Below are positions 36,242-46,344 of a stretch of DNA of 59,165 bases, piece by piece. A program made the position numbers and the translations under genes. Each line of letters starts with the position of its first letter. The first letter of the stretch is position 1. The notes below the pieces were generated by a model. The model worked only from the letters and a program-made list of their open reading frames with translations. It did not search any database and was not told the DNA's origin. Source of the stretch: Candidatus Latescibacterota bacterium (GTDB taxonomy: Bacteria > JAAXHH01); contig JAAXHH010000016.1 in NCBI GenBank assembly GCA_012270975.1, positions 1 through 59,165 on the forward strand. Reading direction: 5' to 3'.

Positions 36242-38641
36242 TCACTCGCCGCGCAGCACTTCGGTCGGATTGGCCAGTGCGGTCCGGGCCACGTGGTAAC
36301 CGATGGTCAGCACCGTGATCAGCAGGGCCACGCCTCCGGAGGCGACGAAGATCCCCCACCCCAGTTCGATCCGGTAGGCGAAGGATTCGAGCCAGCGGCT
36401 CATGATCAGCCAGGCCGCCGGCCAGGCGAAGGCGTTGGCGAGGAGCACGAGGGCGACGAACTCGGCGGACAGCAGGGCGAGCACGCGGCGCACGGAAGCG
36501 CCCAGTGCCTTGCGGATGCCGATCTCCCGGACCCGGCGCTCGACCGTGTAGGAGACCAGCGCGAAGAGGCCCAGGCAGGCGAGCAGTACCCCGACCAAGG
36601 CGAAAACCGCAAAAACATACCCGATGCGCTGTTCCGCCCGGTACAGCCGGTCGATGTCCTCGTCGATGAAGGAGAAGGCGAAGGGGAAATCGGGAAAGTG
36701 GCGTGCCCAGGCCTGCTCGATGGATTCCAAGGTACGCGTCGTGTCGCCAGGTTGGATTCGGACCGCCATGAGCTGCCCGCGGCCGTACATGATCGCAAGG
36801 GGTTCGATGGGCAGGTGCAGCGAGCGCAGGTGGAAGTCCCGGACCACGCCGATGACCGTCTGCGTCATACCGATGCCGAACCGGACCTGGCGCCCCATGG
36901 CCTCTTCGGGTGTATCCCAGCCAAAAACCCGAAGCGCCGACTCGTTAAGCAGGATTTTATCAGATTCGACCCGGCTTTCCAGGGGACCCATGAACGTCCT
37001 TCCCGCCAGCAGTTCCAGCCCCAGCGTCTCCACGTAACCCGCCGCGACGATGATGCCCTGCAGATCGTGCTTGACCTGGTCCGGATCGTCTACGCGCCAA
37101 GCCGTTTCAGTGGTAATTCTTCCGATATTCCCTGTCAGCCCGGGCAGATAGATGCCCTGACTCACGTCGGTCACCCCGCTGTAGCCGAGCAGTTCATCCT
37201 TCCAGGGCTGGTATCTGTAGGCCACCTCTGCAATCGAGGGAATGGCGATCACCTGCTCCTTTTCGAATCCCAGGTGCTTGTTCTGGATATAGCTGATCTG
37301 ACTGAAAAGGACACCCGTACCGATGATCAGCGCGATGGAAGTGGCGAACTGGACGACGACGAGCAGCTTCCTCGAAAAAGCCCGGTCCGTTTCGTGGGGA
37401 CGGGCTGGCCGGCCCATCTTGAGCCCGGAAACCGTCCCGAAGGCGGAAAGCCTGATGGCCGGATATCCGCCCGACAACAGGCCGATGAAGATCGCCACCG
37501 CCGGTAGCCCAATCCACCAGAGCGCATGCCCCAAGAACCCGGCGGACGCCGGCATGCCCGTCAGTGCATCGAACCAGGGAGATGCGAGCCATACCACCAG
37601 CAACGCAATCAGCAGGGCAGCGACGGTCAACAGGACCGATTCGCCCAGATACTGCCGGACCAGTTGCAGGCGCGACGCGCCAAGAACCTTCCGCATGCCG
37701 ATCTCCCGCATCCGGTGGGCGAACTGGGCGGTGGACAGGTTCACGTAGTTGATGCAGACGATCACCAGGATGAAGAAACCCATGGCCGACAGGATATAGA
37801 CATAGCTGACGTCGGTGTTGGCCCCGGGCTCGTTCTCGAGGTGGGAATACAGGTGAATGTCTGTGACCGGTTGAAGCGAAAACTCGTAGCGGCCGCCGCG
37901 CACCTGGAGTTGCTCTCCCACGTGCCGGTCCACGAATTCGGGAAACTTCGCCTCCAGGTCCGCCGGCGATTGTCCCTCCCGCAACAAGATGTAGGTGTAG
38001 AAGAAAAACGAGTCCCAGTTCTCCCTGGACCATCTGTACCTGTACACCTCGAACCCTGACGCCAGGGAAATGAAGAAATCGGCCTGGAAATGGGTATTGG
38101 CCGGCATGTTTTTCATGACCCCGGTGACGGTCAGCAACAGGAATCCGTTATCGGCGACGATCGTCTTGCCCATCGGATCTTCGTCACCGAAATACTTGCG
38201 GGCCGTATCCTCGCTGATGACCACGGTGTACGGCGCTTCGAGCGCGCGATCCGGATCTCCCTGGACCAGGGGCAGCGCGAAGAAGTCGAACAACGTGTTG
38301 TTCGCCCAGTAAACCCCTCTTTCGTAGTAAATGCGGTCTTCGTACTTCATGACCCAGGTGCCGGTCGTGGGGTGCATGCGCAGGTGGCTGTGGACTTCGG
38401 GGAAGTCGGCCTGCAGTGCCGGTCCCACGCTGCGGGGCGTCTTGGCGTTGTCGTTGAACACGACCCGGTATATCCGGCCGGCCCGCTCGTGGTAGCGGTC
38501 ATAGCTCAACTCGTGCCCGACATACAAGAAGATCAGGATGGCGCAGGCCAACCCGACCGCCAGGCCCAGGACATTGACCGTCGTATAACCCTTGTGCCGG
38601 CTCAGATGACGTAGCGCTATGGTCATGTCGCTATGAAGCAT
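36242..38641 (-). CDS. FtsX/MacB-like ABC-type permease, paralogue 3
   Basis: A 799-residue third copy. The N-terminus (MTIALRHLSRHKGYTTVNVLG), first helix (GLACAILIFLYVGHEL) and coupling segment (EIGIRKALGASVRRVL) are nearly those of paralogue 1. Eight membrane helices and two periplasmic domains are seen. It is separated from the other two by the plus-strand MetE-like gene, so the three are not one simple operon. No ATPase gene lies nearby; an ATPase elsewhere is required, or the proteins have a role without one. Confidence 0.86.
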   Translation of the reverse strand: MLHSDMTIALRHLSRHKGYTTVNVLGLAVGLACAILIFLYVGHELSYDRYHERAGRIYRVVFNDNAKTPRSVGPALQADFPEVHSHLRMHPTTGTWVMKYEDRIYYERGVYWANNTLFDFFALPLVQGDPDRALEAPYTVVISEDTARKYFGDEDPMGKTIVADNGFLLLTVTGVMKNMPANTHFQADFFISLASGFEVYRYRWSRENWDSFFFYTYILLREGQSPADLEAKFPEFVDRHVGEQLQVRGGRYEFSLQPVTDIHLYSHLENEPGANTDVSYVYILSAMGFFILVIVCINYVNLSTAQFAHRMREIGMRKVLGASRLQLVRQYLGESVLLTVAALLIALLVVWLASPWFDALTGMPASAGFLGHALWWIGLPAVAIFIGLLSGGYPAIRLSAFGTVSGLKMGRPARPHETDRAFSRKLLVVVQFATSIALIIGTGVLFSQISYIQNKHLGFEKEQVIAIPSIAEVAYRYQPWKDELLGYSGVTDVSQGIYLPGLTGNIGRITTETAWRVDDPDQVKHDLQGIIVAAGYVETLGLELLAGRTFMGPLESRVESDKILLNESALRVFGWDTPEEAMGRQVRFGIGMTQTVIGVVRDFHLRSLHLPIEPLAIMYGRGQLMAVRIQPGDTTRTLESIEQAWARHFPDFPFAFSFIDEDIDRLYRAEQRIGYVFAVFALVGVLLACLGLFALVSYTVERRVREIGIRKALGASVRRVLALLSAEFVALVLLANAFAWPAAWLIMSRWLESFAYRIELGWGIFVASGGVALLITVLTIGYHVARTALANPTEVLRGE

Positions 38642-38718
38642 GTCCGACTCCGCAGGTTGAGCTACGCCTGTTGATTATTCTGACGGGTACTCGCCCTGCC
38701 GGCGGCGATGCAGATACA

Positions 38719-40212
<1,494 letters not shown>

Positions 40213-40554
40213 CGGACCTGCGATCAGGCCGATCCACTGGACGGTGGTTTTGAGGCTTGTGGATTTCGAGGAGATTTGAGACCGCCTTCATTGTAAGTGG
40301 ACGTGGATTACTACCAAATCGACGGGAGATGGCACACCGAAGAAACCGACATGCTTACACGGCAAGTATGGGTTTACTTAAGGAATAAATGCGGTGATCA
40401 GTCAAGACAATAAGACACTGCGGACTGACCGGTCAGCCTGACCGGGACGGCAGGAGAAACTGCTTGCAAACGAGGGGTGATGGTGGTTATTTTAGCATCT
40501 CTTTTTTTGATACCGCAGTAACCGGTCCAATGGCCTGAATCTACAGGAGAACCC

Positions 40555-40950
40555 ATGAAAGACCAGATCGCACACTACGAGAATAAGCTGAAATTTGAAA
40601 TTGATTCCTATGACCTGTGGGAATCCATCACCCTGGGCAAGGACGTCGTCGTGGTGGACGCGAGGTCCGAGGAAGCCTTCGCGGAACGCCACATCCCCGG
40701 TGCTGTCAATATACCTCACCGGATCATGGATCCGGAAACCACCGGCCACCTGGACAAAAACGCCCTTTACGTGACCTATTGCGACGGTATCGGGTGCAAT
40801 GCGTCGACTAAGGGAGCACTCAACATGGCCAGGCTGGGTTTCAACGTGAAGGAACTCATGGGCGGCCTGGACTGGTGGATGAGAGACGGTTACGAAACCG
40901 AAGGGTTGCAAGCCACAGAGGGCAAGGCGCTAGTTTGTGGTTGCGGATAG
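40555..40950 (+). CDS. Single-domain rhodanese-like sulfurtransferase
   Basis: A 131-residue rhodanese-fold protein. VVVVDARSEEAFAERHIPGAVNIP (about 31-54) is the conserved entry, and YCDGIGCNAST carries the likely catalytic Cys at about residue 76 and a loop of the sulfurtransferase type. LGFNVKELMGGLDWW is the C-terminal helix region. It may move sulfane sulfur in the cytosol. Two further cysteines close the protein (VCGCG), unusual in single-domain rhodaneses and possibly redox-active or metal-binding. CAGGAG lies at ideal distance from the ATG. It is alone on the plus strand between minus-strand transporter genes. Confidence 0.87.
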   Translation: MKDQIAHYENKLKFEIDSYDLWESITLGKDVVVVDARSEEAFAERHIPGAVNIPHRIMDPETTGHLDKNALYVTYCDGIGCNASTKGALNMARLGFNVKELMGGLDWWMRDGYETEGLQATEGKALVCGCG

Positions 40951-40953
40951 AAG

Positions 40954-41100
40954 CTACGATCCCTCCTCCCGTCTCCCCATCTTTCGGAACAAAGCTCTGA
41001 TATCTCCAAGCGCACCTACGCTGACATACACGGCCACTACCGCAAACAGCAGCAGGCAAAGCACAAAAACCACCGCCCAGAGCGTGCTCCAGAACTCCAT
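40954..41100 (-). CDS. Small single-helix membrane protein, partner of the adjacent symporter
   Basis: A 48-residue protein, too short for usual gene callers. MEFWSTLWAVVFVLCLLLFA starts a single long hydrophobic segment (residues 5-30) and is followed by a basic tail (RALFRKMGRREEGS). Its ATG at 41100 shares one base with the symporter stop (TGATG), a strong coupling signal. Small membrane partners are known beside sodium:solute symporters, for example YhdT next to PanF; whether this is homologous is not shown. It is probably a subunit or assembly aid of the symporter. Confidence 0.65.
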   Translation of the reverse strand: MEFWSTLWAVVFVLCLLLFAVVAVYVSVGALGDIRALFRKMGRREEGS

Positions 41101-42641
41101 CACGTCTCCTCCTTCCGGGCCGGACGGTCCTTCCGGTCCGGGAACAGTATCGATCCGGCGAACATGAGGACCAGGGCGAGCGCGGTGATGGCCAGTCCGA
41201 TCTCGTCGCTTTTGTACATGCCCAGTCCCAGCGTCTTGTTCACAGGTCCCAGGCCCGCCACGGCGCCGATGCCGGCGATGAGCGCCAGGTAGGCCCCCAC
41301 GGTACTCGCCCGCTTCCAGTACAGTCCGGCCAGCAGCAACGTGAAGGCGCCGGTGAAGTAGATGGCGCCGCTCACGGCCATGTAGTCCCACAGGTCCTGA
41401 CCCAGGTCGTACCAGAGCCCCCATACCAGCAGGAACAGGCCGATCACCAGGATGAATACGCGCGACAGCGCCAAGCGCCACCGGGTGGTCAGCCGCTCGT
41501 TCGTGGCCGGAGCGACGACGTCGTGGGTCAGCACCGATGCCCAGCATAGTAGATAGCTGTCGTGGGTCGACATGAAAGCGGCGAGAAGCCCCGCGCCGAC
41601 GAGGCCGATGATGCCGGTGGGCAGGATCTGGGACAGGAAGAGGGGCATGGCCTGCAGCGTCACCGTGGGGTCGGCGGTGGGCGACCCGGTCTCATCGAAG
41701 AAGAACCCGCGGAACTCGGGGTTGTTGAAGAAGAACGTGAGCGCGCAGATGCCGAGGAACTGCGGTATCATGAACCGGATGAGGAAGCCGATGGAAGACC
41801 ACCGGTACAGCCTGCGCACCACTTCCACGCTTTCGGCGGCGCAAGCCCGCATGACCGAGGTCTGCCACACGGCACAGGACACGAGGCCCGCCGTGAAGAT
41901 CATCCACATGATGTAGGAGGGACCGAAGCCGCTGCCTTCGAGCAGGGGATTGAAACCGGACTCGCCGTGGACGGCCGCCACCGTTTCGACGATGGTCGGC
42001 CAGCCGAGGGCGTACACCGCCATGCCGCAGGTGAGGATCATGCCGAAGGATAGGATCACGAACTGGATGTAGTCGGTGATCACCACCGAGACCATGCCGC
42101 CCATGATCGTGTAGGCGACGACCAGCGCCAGCATGACGGTCATGACCACGGCGACGGCGCCCGGATCGGTCAGCCCGGTCAGGCCCGTCACGAAAAGGGC
42201 GCCCGCCTTCAGGAACAGGCCCATGTTCAGAATGCCGGCGAAGGCGAGGAGCAGGCCGCCGAAGACCCGCACGCCCCGGCTGAACCGCTTTTCGTAGAAC
42301 TCGGGGATCGTCATCACACCGAGGCGGCGCAGGGGTACCACGATGAAGCCCGTCATGCCGACGATGAAGGTCACGACGCCGGCGATGACCGCGATGTGGA
42401 AGGCGGCGAAACCCCCGGTGAATCCCTTCTGGGCCGAGTACATCACCGTCACCAGCCCTAGTTCGCTCCCGATCATGGTCGCCACGGCCAGGCGCGACTT
42501 GAGCGACCGGCCCGCCACGATGTAGTCCCCCATGTCCCGGATGTACCGGTTCATGTAAAGGCCTACGCCTACCGTAGCCGCCATGTAAACCGCGACGATC
42601 AGCCAGTCCAGGATACCGAAGTTCGTAGGGAGAGACGGCAT
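41100..42641 (-). CDS. Sodium:solute symporter (SSS/SLC5 family)
   Basis: A 513-residue permease with about 13 membrane segments. LDWLIVAVYMAATVGVGLYM is the first helix. The DYIVAGRSLKSRLAVATMIGSELG region is the usual sodium-binding area, and the GGMVSVVITDYIQFVI segment is a strong SSS hallmark; SGAIYFTGAFTLLLAGLYW is a late helix. It imports a solute with Na+; members of this branch carry sugars, amino acids or pantothenate, and this one cannot be told. The gene overlaps a 48-residue membrane protein gene downstream by one base. Confidence 0.88.
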   Translation of the reverse strand: MPSLPTNFGILDWLIVAVYMAATVGVGLYMNRYIRDMGDYIVAGRSLKSRLAVATMIGSELGLVTVMYSAQKGFTGGFAAFHIAVIAGVVTFIVGMTGFIVVPLRRLGVMTIPEFYEKRFSRGVRVFGGLLLAFAGILNMGLFLKAGALFVTGLTGLTDPGAVAVVMTVMLALVVAYTIMGGMVSVVITDYIQFVILSFGMILTCGMAVYALGWPTIVETVAAVHGESGFNPLLEGSGFGPSYIMWMIFTAGLVSCAVWQTSVMRACAAESVEVVRRLYRWSSIGFLIRFMIPQFLGICALTFFFNNPEFRGFFFDETGSPTADPTVTLQAMPLFLSQILPTGIIGLVGAGLLAAFMSTHDSYLLCWASVLTHDVVAPATNERLTTRWRLALSRVFILVIGLFLLVWGLWYDLGQDLWDYMAVSGAIYFTGAFTLLLAGLYWKRASTVGAYLALIAGIGAVAGLGPVNKTLGLGMYKSDEIGLAITALALVLMFAGSILFPDRKDRPARKEET

Positions 42642-42785
42642 GGATTGGTGAAGCCGAGATGGGTGCTAGATTACCAGGAGGAACCGTCTTCGCCGGTGTA
42701 CATTTCGCAGACGCGCATTTCCCGGACGCGCTTTGCGCAAGCGCGCATCGGGATCAGGCGCGCATCGGAAAAAGGCGCAACGGGA

Positions 42786-44222
42786 TCAGGCTTCTTCTCC
42801 GTCGGCGCCCGGAGAATCCTGTTTGTCTGCCGCGCCTTCCGGAATGATGTCCTCGCCCTCCCGGGCGATGTGCCGGGCCAGTTGCGGCGCGAGACCGACG
42901 TAATCTTCGGGGGTCAGGGCGAGCAGGCGCAGCTTGTCGTCGTCCGGGAGTTCCAGGTCGCGGATCAGGTCCTCCATGATCTCCTGCGTTATGACGTGTC
43001 CCCGGGTCAGCGCCTTCATCCGCTCGTAGGGGTTCTCGTGGCCGGCCTTGCGCATGACCATCTGCACCGCTTCCGCCAGCACCTCCCAGGCCCCGTCGAG
43101 GTCGGCGCTCACCGCGTCCCGGTCCACTTCCACGCGGCCCATGCCCTGGATGGCCGAATGGATCGCCAGCAACGAGTGGCCGATGGCCACGCCGACGTTC
43201 CGCAGGGCGGAGGAGTCGCTCAGGTCGCGTTGCTGCCGCGATACCTGCAGCTTTCCGGCCAGGTGTTCCAGCAGCGCGTTGCTGACGCCCACGTTGGCCT
43301 CGGAATTCTCGAAATCGATGGGGTTCACCTTGTGAGGCATGACCGAGGAACCCGCCTCGGTGCCCACCACCTTCTGACGGAAGTAGCCCAGGGAAACGTA
43401 CGACCACATGTCCCGGTCGAAATCGAGCAGTACGGTATTGAAGCGCATCAGCCGGTGGAAGAGCTCCGCCAGATAGTCGTGGGGTTCGATCTGTATGGTG
43501 ATCGGATTGAAGGTCAGCCCCAGGCGGTCCTCGACGAAGTGCCGGGCGACGGCCTCCCAGGGCACGTCGGGATACACGACGAGATGGGCGTTGTAGTTCC
43601 CCACCGCCCCGTTGAACTTGCCGAGGTATTCGCTGCGGGCGACCTGGTCGAGCTGGCGCCGCCAGCGGGCGACGAATACGGCCAGCTCCTTGCCGACGGT
43701 GGTGGGCGTGGCGGATTGTCCGTGGGTGTGGCTGAGCATCGGAATGTCCGCCGTCTCGCCGGCGAGGGCGACCGCGGCGGAGATCAGGTCCTGGCTCCCG
43801 GGCAGCCACTCCTGCTGGATCCCGTCCCTGAGCATGAGGGCGTAAGCGAGATTGTTGATGTCTTCGGAAGTACAGCAGAAGTGGACCGATTCGGTGACGT
43901 CCTCCACGGAGGTCCCGGCAATGGCTTCCCGTACGTAGTACTCCACCGCCTTGACGTCATGGCGGGTTTCCTGCTCGATTTCCTTGATCCGCCCGGCCTG
44001 CGCGTCGGTGAAATCAAGGACCAGCGACCGCAGGAAACCGGTCTCTTCCTCGGACAAGGCACGCACGTGCCCGATCTCGGGCCGCTCCGCCATGGTGATC
44101 AGCCATTCGATCTCCACGTGCAGCCGGTACTTGATCAGCGCCCATTCGGAGAAATAGGAGGAAAGTCCCTTCAGCCTGTCGCCGTATCGGCCGTCCAGGG
44201 GAGATAGCGATCGCAGAGACAT
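42786..44222 (-). CDS. purB: Adenylosuccinate lyase
   Basis: A 478-residue lyase of the fumarase/aspartase superfamily, E. coli-type PurB by length and by the SPLDGRYGD opening. It removes fumarate from SAICAR and from adenylosuccinate in purine synthesis. Conserved parts are TSEDINNLAYALML, MLSHTHGQSATPTT (catalytic His) and the signature SSVMPHKVNPIDFENSEANV (catalytic Ser loop). The C-terminus is longer than usual by a charged, low-complexity tail (GEDIIPEGAADKQDSPG), probably without function. A sigma70 promoter (44272-44301) lies upstream. Confidence 0.95.
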   Translation of the reverse strand: MSLRSLSPLDGRYGDRLKGLSSYFSEWALIKYRLHVEIEWLITMAERPEIGHVRALSEEETGFLRSLVLDFTDAQAGRIKEIEQETRHDVKAVEYYVREAIAGTSVEDVTESVHFCCTSEDINNLAYALMLRDGIQQEWLPGSQDLISAAVALAGETADIPMLSHTHGQSATPTTVGKELAVFVARWRRQLDQVARSEYLGKFNGAVGNYNAHLVVYPDVPWEAVARHFVEDRLGLTFNPITIQIEPHDYLAELFHRLMRFNTVLLDFDRDMWSYVSLGYFRQKVVGTEAGSSVMPHKVNPIDFENSEANVGVSNALLEHLAGKLQVSRQQRDLSDSSALRNVGVAIGHSLLAIHSAIQGMGRVEVDRDAVSADLDGAWEVLAEAVQMVMRKAGHENPYERMKALTRGHVITQEIMEDLIRDLELPDDDKLRLLALTPEDYVGLAPQLARHIAREGEDIIPEGAADKQDSPGADGEEA

Positions 44223-44271
44223 GAGTCGCCCCGATTCCGGAAGTTGCCTGTTTTCGCGTTCCCGCGGTTTC

Positions 44272-44301
44272 AGTATACCTTCCGACCAAGGGAATCGGCA
44301 A
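44272..44301 (-). promoter_or_regulatory. Candidate purB promoter
   Basis: On the minus strand TTGCCG (44301-44296) is followed after 18 bases by TATACT (44277-44272), about 50 bases before the purB ATG. The -10 matches five of six; the -35 is weaker. The divergent promoter of the flavoenzyme lies about 80 bases away. Confidence 0.5.
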
Positions 44302-44354
44302 GGTTCTTTATTTCAGCGTCCGGTAGAACGCCGGTTTCGAGGGAACTGATCTGC

Positions 44355-44383
44355 TTGATTCGGTACGCACCGCCCTCTATATT
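44355..44383 (+). promoter_or_regulatory. Candidate promoter of the sarcosine oxidase-like gene
   Basis: TTGATT (44355-44360) and TATATT (44378-44383) are exactly 17 bases apart, about 50 bases before the ATG at 44432. Both boxes match consensus at four and five positions. This is the plus-strand half of the divergent purB/flavoenzyme spacer. Confidence 0.55.
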
Positions 44384-44431
44384 CAGCCCAACTTTGTGAC
44401 TCCGCACGTGTTCCCTGGAGCATTCTGATTC

Positions 44432-45571
44432 ATGAACCGGCCACCCGCTTCTTACGACGTCATCGTGATCGGCGTTGGCGGCATGGGCAGCGCCACGGCC
44501 TGGCACCTTGCCCGGCGCGGTTGCCGCGTGCTGGGCCTCGAGCAGTTCAACATCCCCCACGACCTGGGGTCTTCCCACGGCCAGACACGGATCATCCGCC
44601 TGGCCTACTCCGAACATCCGTCCTACGTGCCGCTGCTCCGGCGCGCGTACGCGTTGTGGCGTGAAATCGAGGAACGAGCGGACGAGCGGCTGCTGCACAT
44701 CACAGGGGCGCTGGACGCCGGTCCCGCGGACGACTGGGTCTTCCAGGGTTCGAAGGCGTCCTGCGAGGAGCACGGCCTGCCTCACGAGATCCTCACGGGA
44801 GAGGAAGTGAACCGCCGTTTCCCCGGCTACCGATTGCCGGAGGACATCATGGCAGTCTTTCAAACGGACGGCGGCTATCTCCTGCCGGAGCGCTGCATCG
44901 TCGCCCACGTGGAGGCGGCCCAGGAAGCAGGCGCCGAGATACGCGCCTGCGAACCGGTGTTGGACTGGAGGTCGAACGGGCGCGGAGTCACGGTAGAGAC
45001 TTCGAAATCGACGTACACGGCGGATCGGCTGGTGATCACGGCGGGCGGCTGGATCGGCAAGATGATCAAACTGCTCGACCGGGTGGCTCAGCCGGAACGC
45101 CAGGTCCTGGGCTGGTTTCAGCCGATGCGACTGGAGCTTTTCCAGCCGGACCGGTTTCCGGTGTTCAATCTCAAGGTGGCCGAGGGCCGGTACTATGGTC
45201 TTCCCGTGCACGGAGTGCCGGGGTTCAAGATCGGCCGGTACCATCACCTGGAAGAAAGGGCGGACATGAACGCGATAGACCGTTCCACCTATCCCCGGGA
45301 CGAGGCCGTGCTCCGGGAATTCGCCGAACGCTACTTCCCCGATGGCTCGGGGCCCACTATGAGCCTGCAGGTCTGCGCCTTCACCAACACCGCCGACGGC
45401 CATTTCATCCTGGACGCGCACCCGGAGTATCCGAACGTCTACGTCGCGTCCCCCTGCTCCGGCCACGGTTTCAAGTTCTGCAGCGTTATCGGAGAGGTCA
45501 TGGCCGACCTAGCTACCACGGGCAAAACCCCGCACGACATCGGTCTGCACGGACTGGCGCGACTCGCATAA
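44432..45571 (+). CDS. Monomeric sarcosine oxidase / N-methyltryptophan oxidase-like flavoenzyme
   Basis: A 379-residue FAD-dependent amine oxidase. The FAD loop VIGVGGMGSATAWHL lies near residues 12-26, then SSHGQTRIIRLAY, a hallmark of the SolA/MSOX group. LQVCAFTNTADGHFILD near residues 310-326 contains the Cys expected to carry the covalent flavin, followed by PCSGHGFKFCSVIGE. It would demethylate sarcosine or another N-methyl amino acid with O2, yielding formaldehyde and H2O2. It is a single gene between purB (divergent) and a thioesterase gene (convergent). Substrate choice between sarcosine and N-methyltryptophan is unresolved. Confidence 0.88.
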   Translation: MNRPPASYDVIVIGVGGMGSATAWHLARRGCRVLGLEQFNIPHDLGSSHGQTRIIRLAYSEHPSYVPLLRRAYALWREIEERADERLLHITGALDAGPADDWVFQGSKASCEEHGLPHEILTGEEVNRRFPGYRLPEDIMAVFQTDGGYLLPERCIVAHVEAAQEAGAEIRACEPVLDWRSNGRGVTVETSKSTYTADRLVITAGGWIGKMIKLLDRVAQPERQVLGWFQPMRLELFQPDRFPVFNLKVAEGRYYGLPVHGVPGFKIGRYHHLEERADMNAIDRSTYPRDEAVLREFAERYFPDGSGPTMSLQVCAFTNTADGHFILDAHPEYPNVYVASPCSGHGFKFCSVIGEVMADLATTGKTPHDIGLHGLARLA

Positions 45572-45706
45572 GACGGTGGTGCCTGGCCGCCCGGCTCGAC
45601 CCTTGATATCACGCGCAAGATTCACAGGACCACATGGCGGAAAAATCGGGGGAGTCCGGCCGAAGCGTCTGCCCGCTCAGGTTAGCCTGTTCGCGCAGTC
45701 TGGCGC

Positions 45707-46129
45707 CTATCCACGCGGTTCGTAGTTCAGCCTGAGATAGGTGATCGTGGCGTGGGCGACCCGTACGCCGGCGTCGTTGGTGATCACCACTTCGCCGTAA
45801 ATGACCTTGCGGCCGTTCTTGATGACACGGGCCTCGGCATTCAGGGCTTCTTCACTGGCGGCATGGAGGTACGTGACCGTCAGGTTGGTCGTCACCGTGT
45901 CCCGCGTGATCCCGTTCAGCGTGGCGTGGGCCATGTACGCCATGGTATCGGCCAGGGAGGCCGTCACCCCGCCGTGCACGAGGTTGTAGGACTGGGCGAA
46001 CCGGGGCTGGTACGGCAGCCGGCCATGGCAGACGCCTTCATCCACCTCGACGATCCGCAATCCGAGATCATGGACGAAGGGCACGCGGTCTACGAATTCC
46101 TGGAGTTCTTCGACGGTTACCTGGGGCAT
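45707..46129 (-). CDS. PaaI-type hotdog-fold thioesterase
   Basis: A 140-residue hotdog thioesterase. HGRLPYQPRFAQSYNLVHGGVTASLADTM contains the conserved NxVHGG, with the Asn, His and Gly-Gly of the PaaI branch. The TNLTVTYLHAA and ARVIKNGRKVIYGEVVI stretches complete the fold. It hydrolyses small acyl-CoA esters, often phenylacetyl type, in the cytosol; the substrate is not clear. It follows the radical SAM gene on the same strand and may be in the same transcript. Confidence 0.88.
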   Translation of the reverse strand: MPQVTVEELQEFVDRVPFVHDLGLRIVEVDEGVCHGRLPYQPRFAQSYNLVHGGVTASLADTMAYMAHATLNGITRDTVTTNLTVTYLHAASEEALNAEARVIKNGRKVIYGEVVITNDAGVRVAHATITYLRLNYEPRG

Positions 46130-46290
46130 GGGAATTGCGTGGCCTGTTCGCCTTCCTGCGGGATTGGACGGTCGGTTGACGCTAAGGCGGATGATAACCA
46201 GAACACCGCCGTCTGTCCATTACTATATGGCCCGGCCGCGGACCCGGGCGATGCGGACCGCCCGGCCATCACATTCCGGCCGCTTTCCCG

Positions 46291-46344
46291 GGCGATCCGG
46301 GCTGCTTAGGCGATCCGGGCGGCTCAGGCGGTCCGGGCGGCGCG
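46291..46344. repeat. Three tandem 18-base units spanning the end of the radical SAM gene
   Basis: Units start at 46291, 46309 and 46327 and share the core GGCGAT(or GT)CCGGGC. On the minus strand each is a frame of Ala-Ala-Arg-(Ile/Thr)-Ala; the first two units in transcription order end with a stop (TGA, then TAA). The stop of the radical SAM gene lies at the end of the first. It appears to be a slippage duplication and probably replaced the original C-terminus. Confidence 0.8.
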
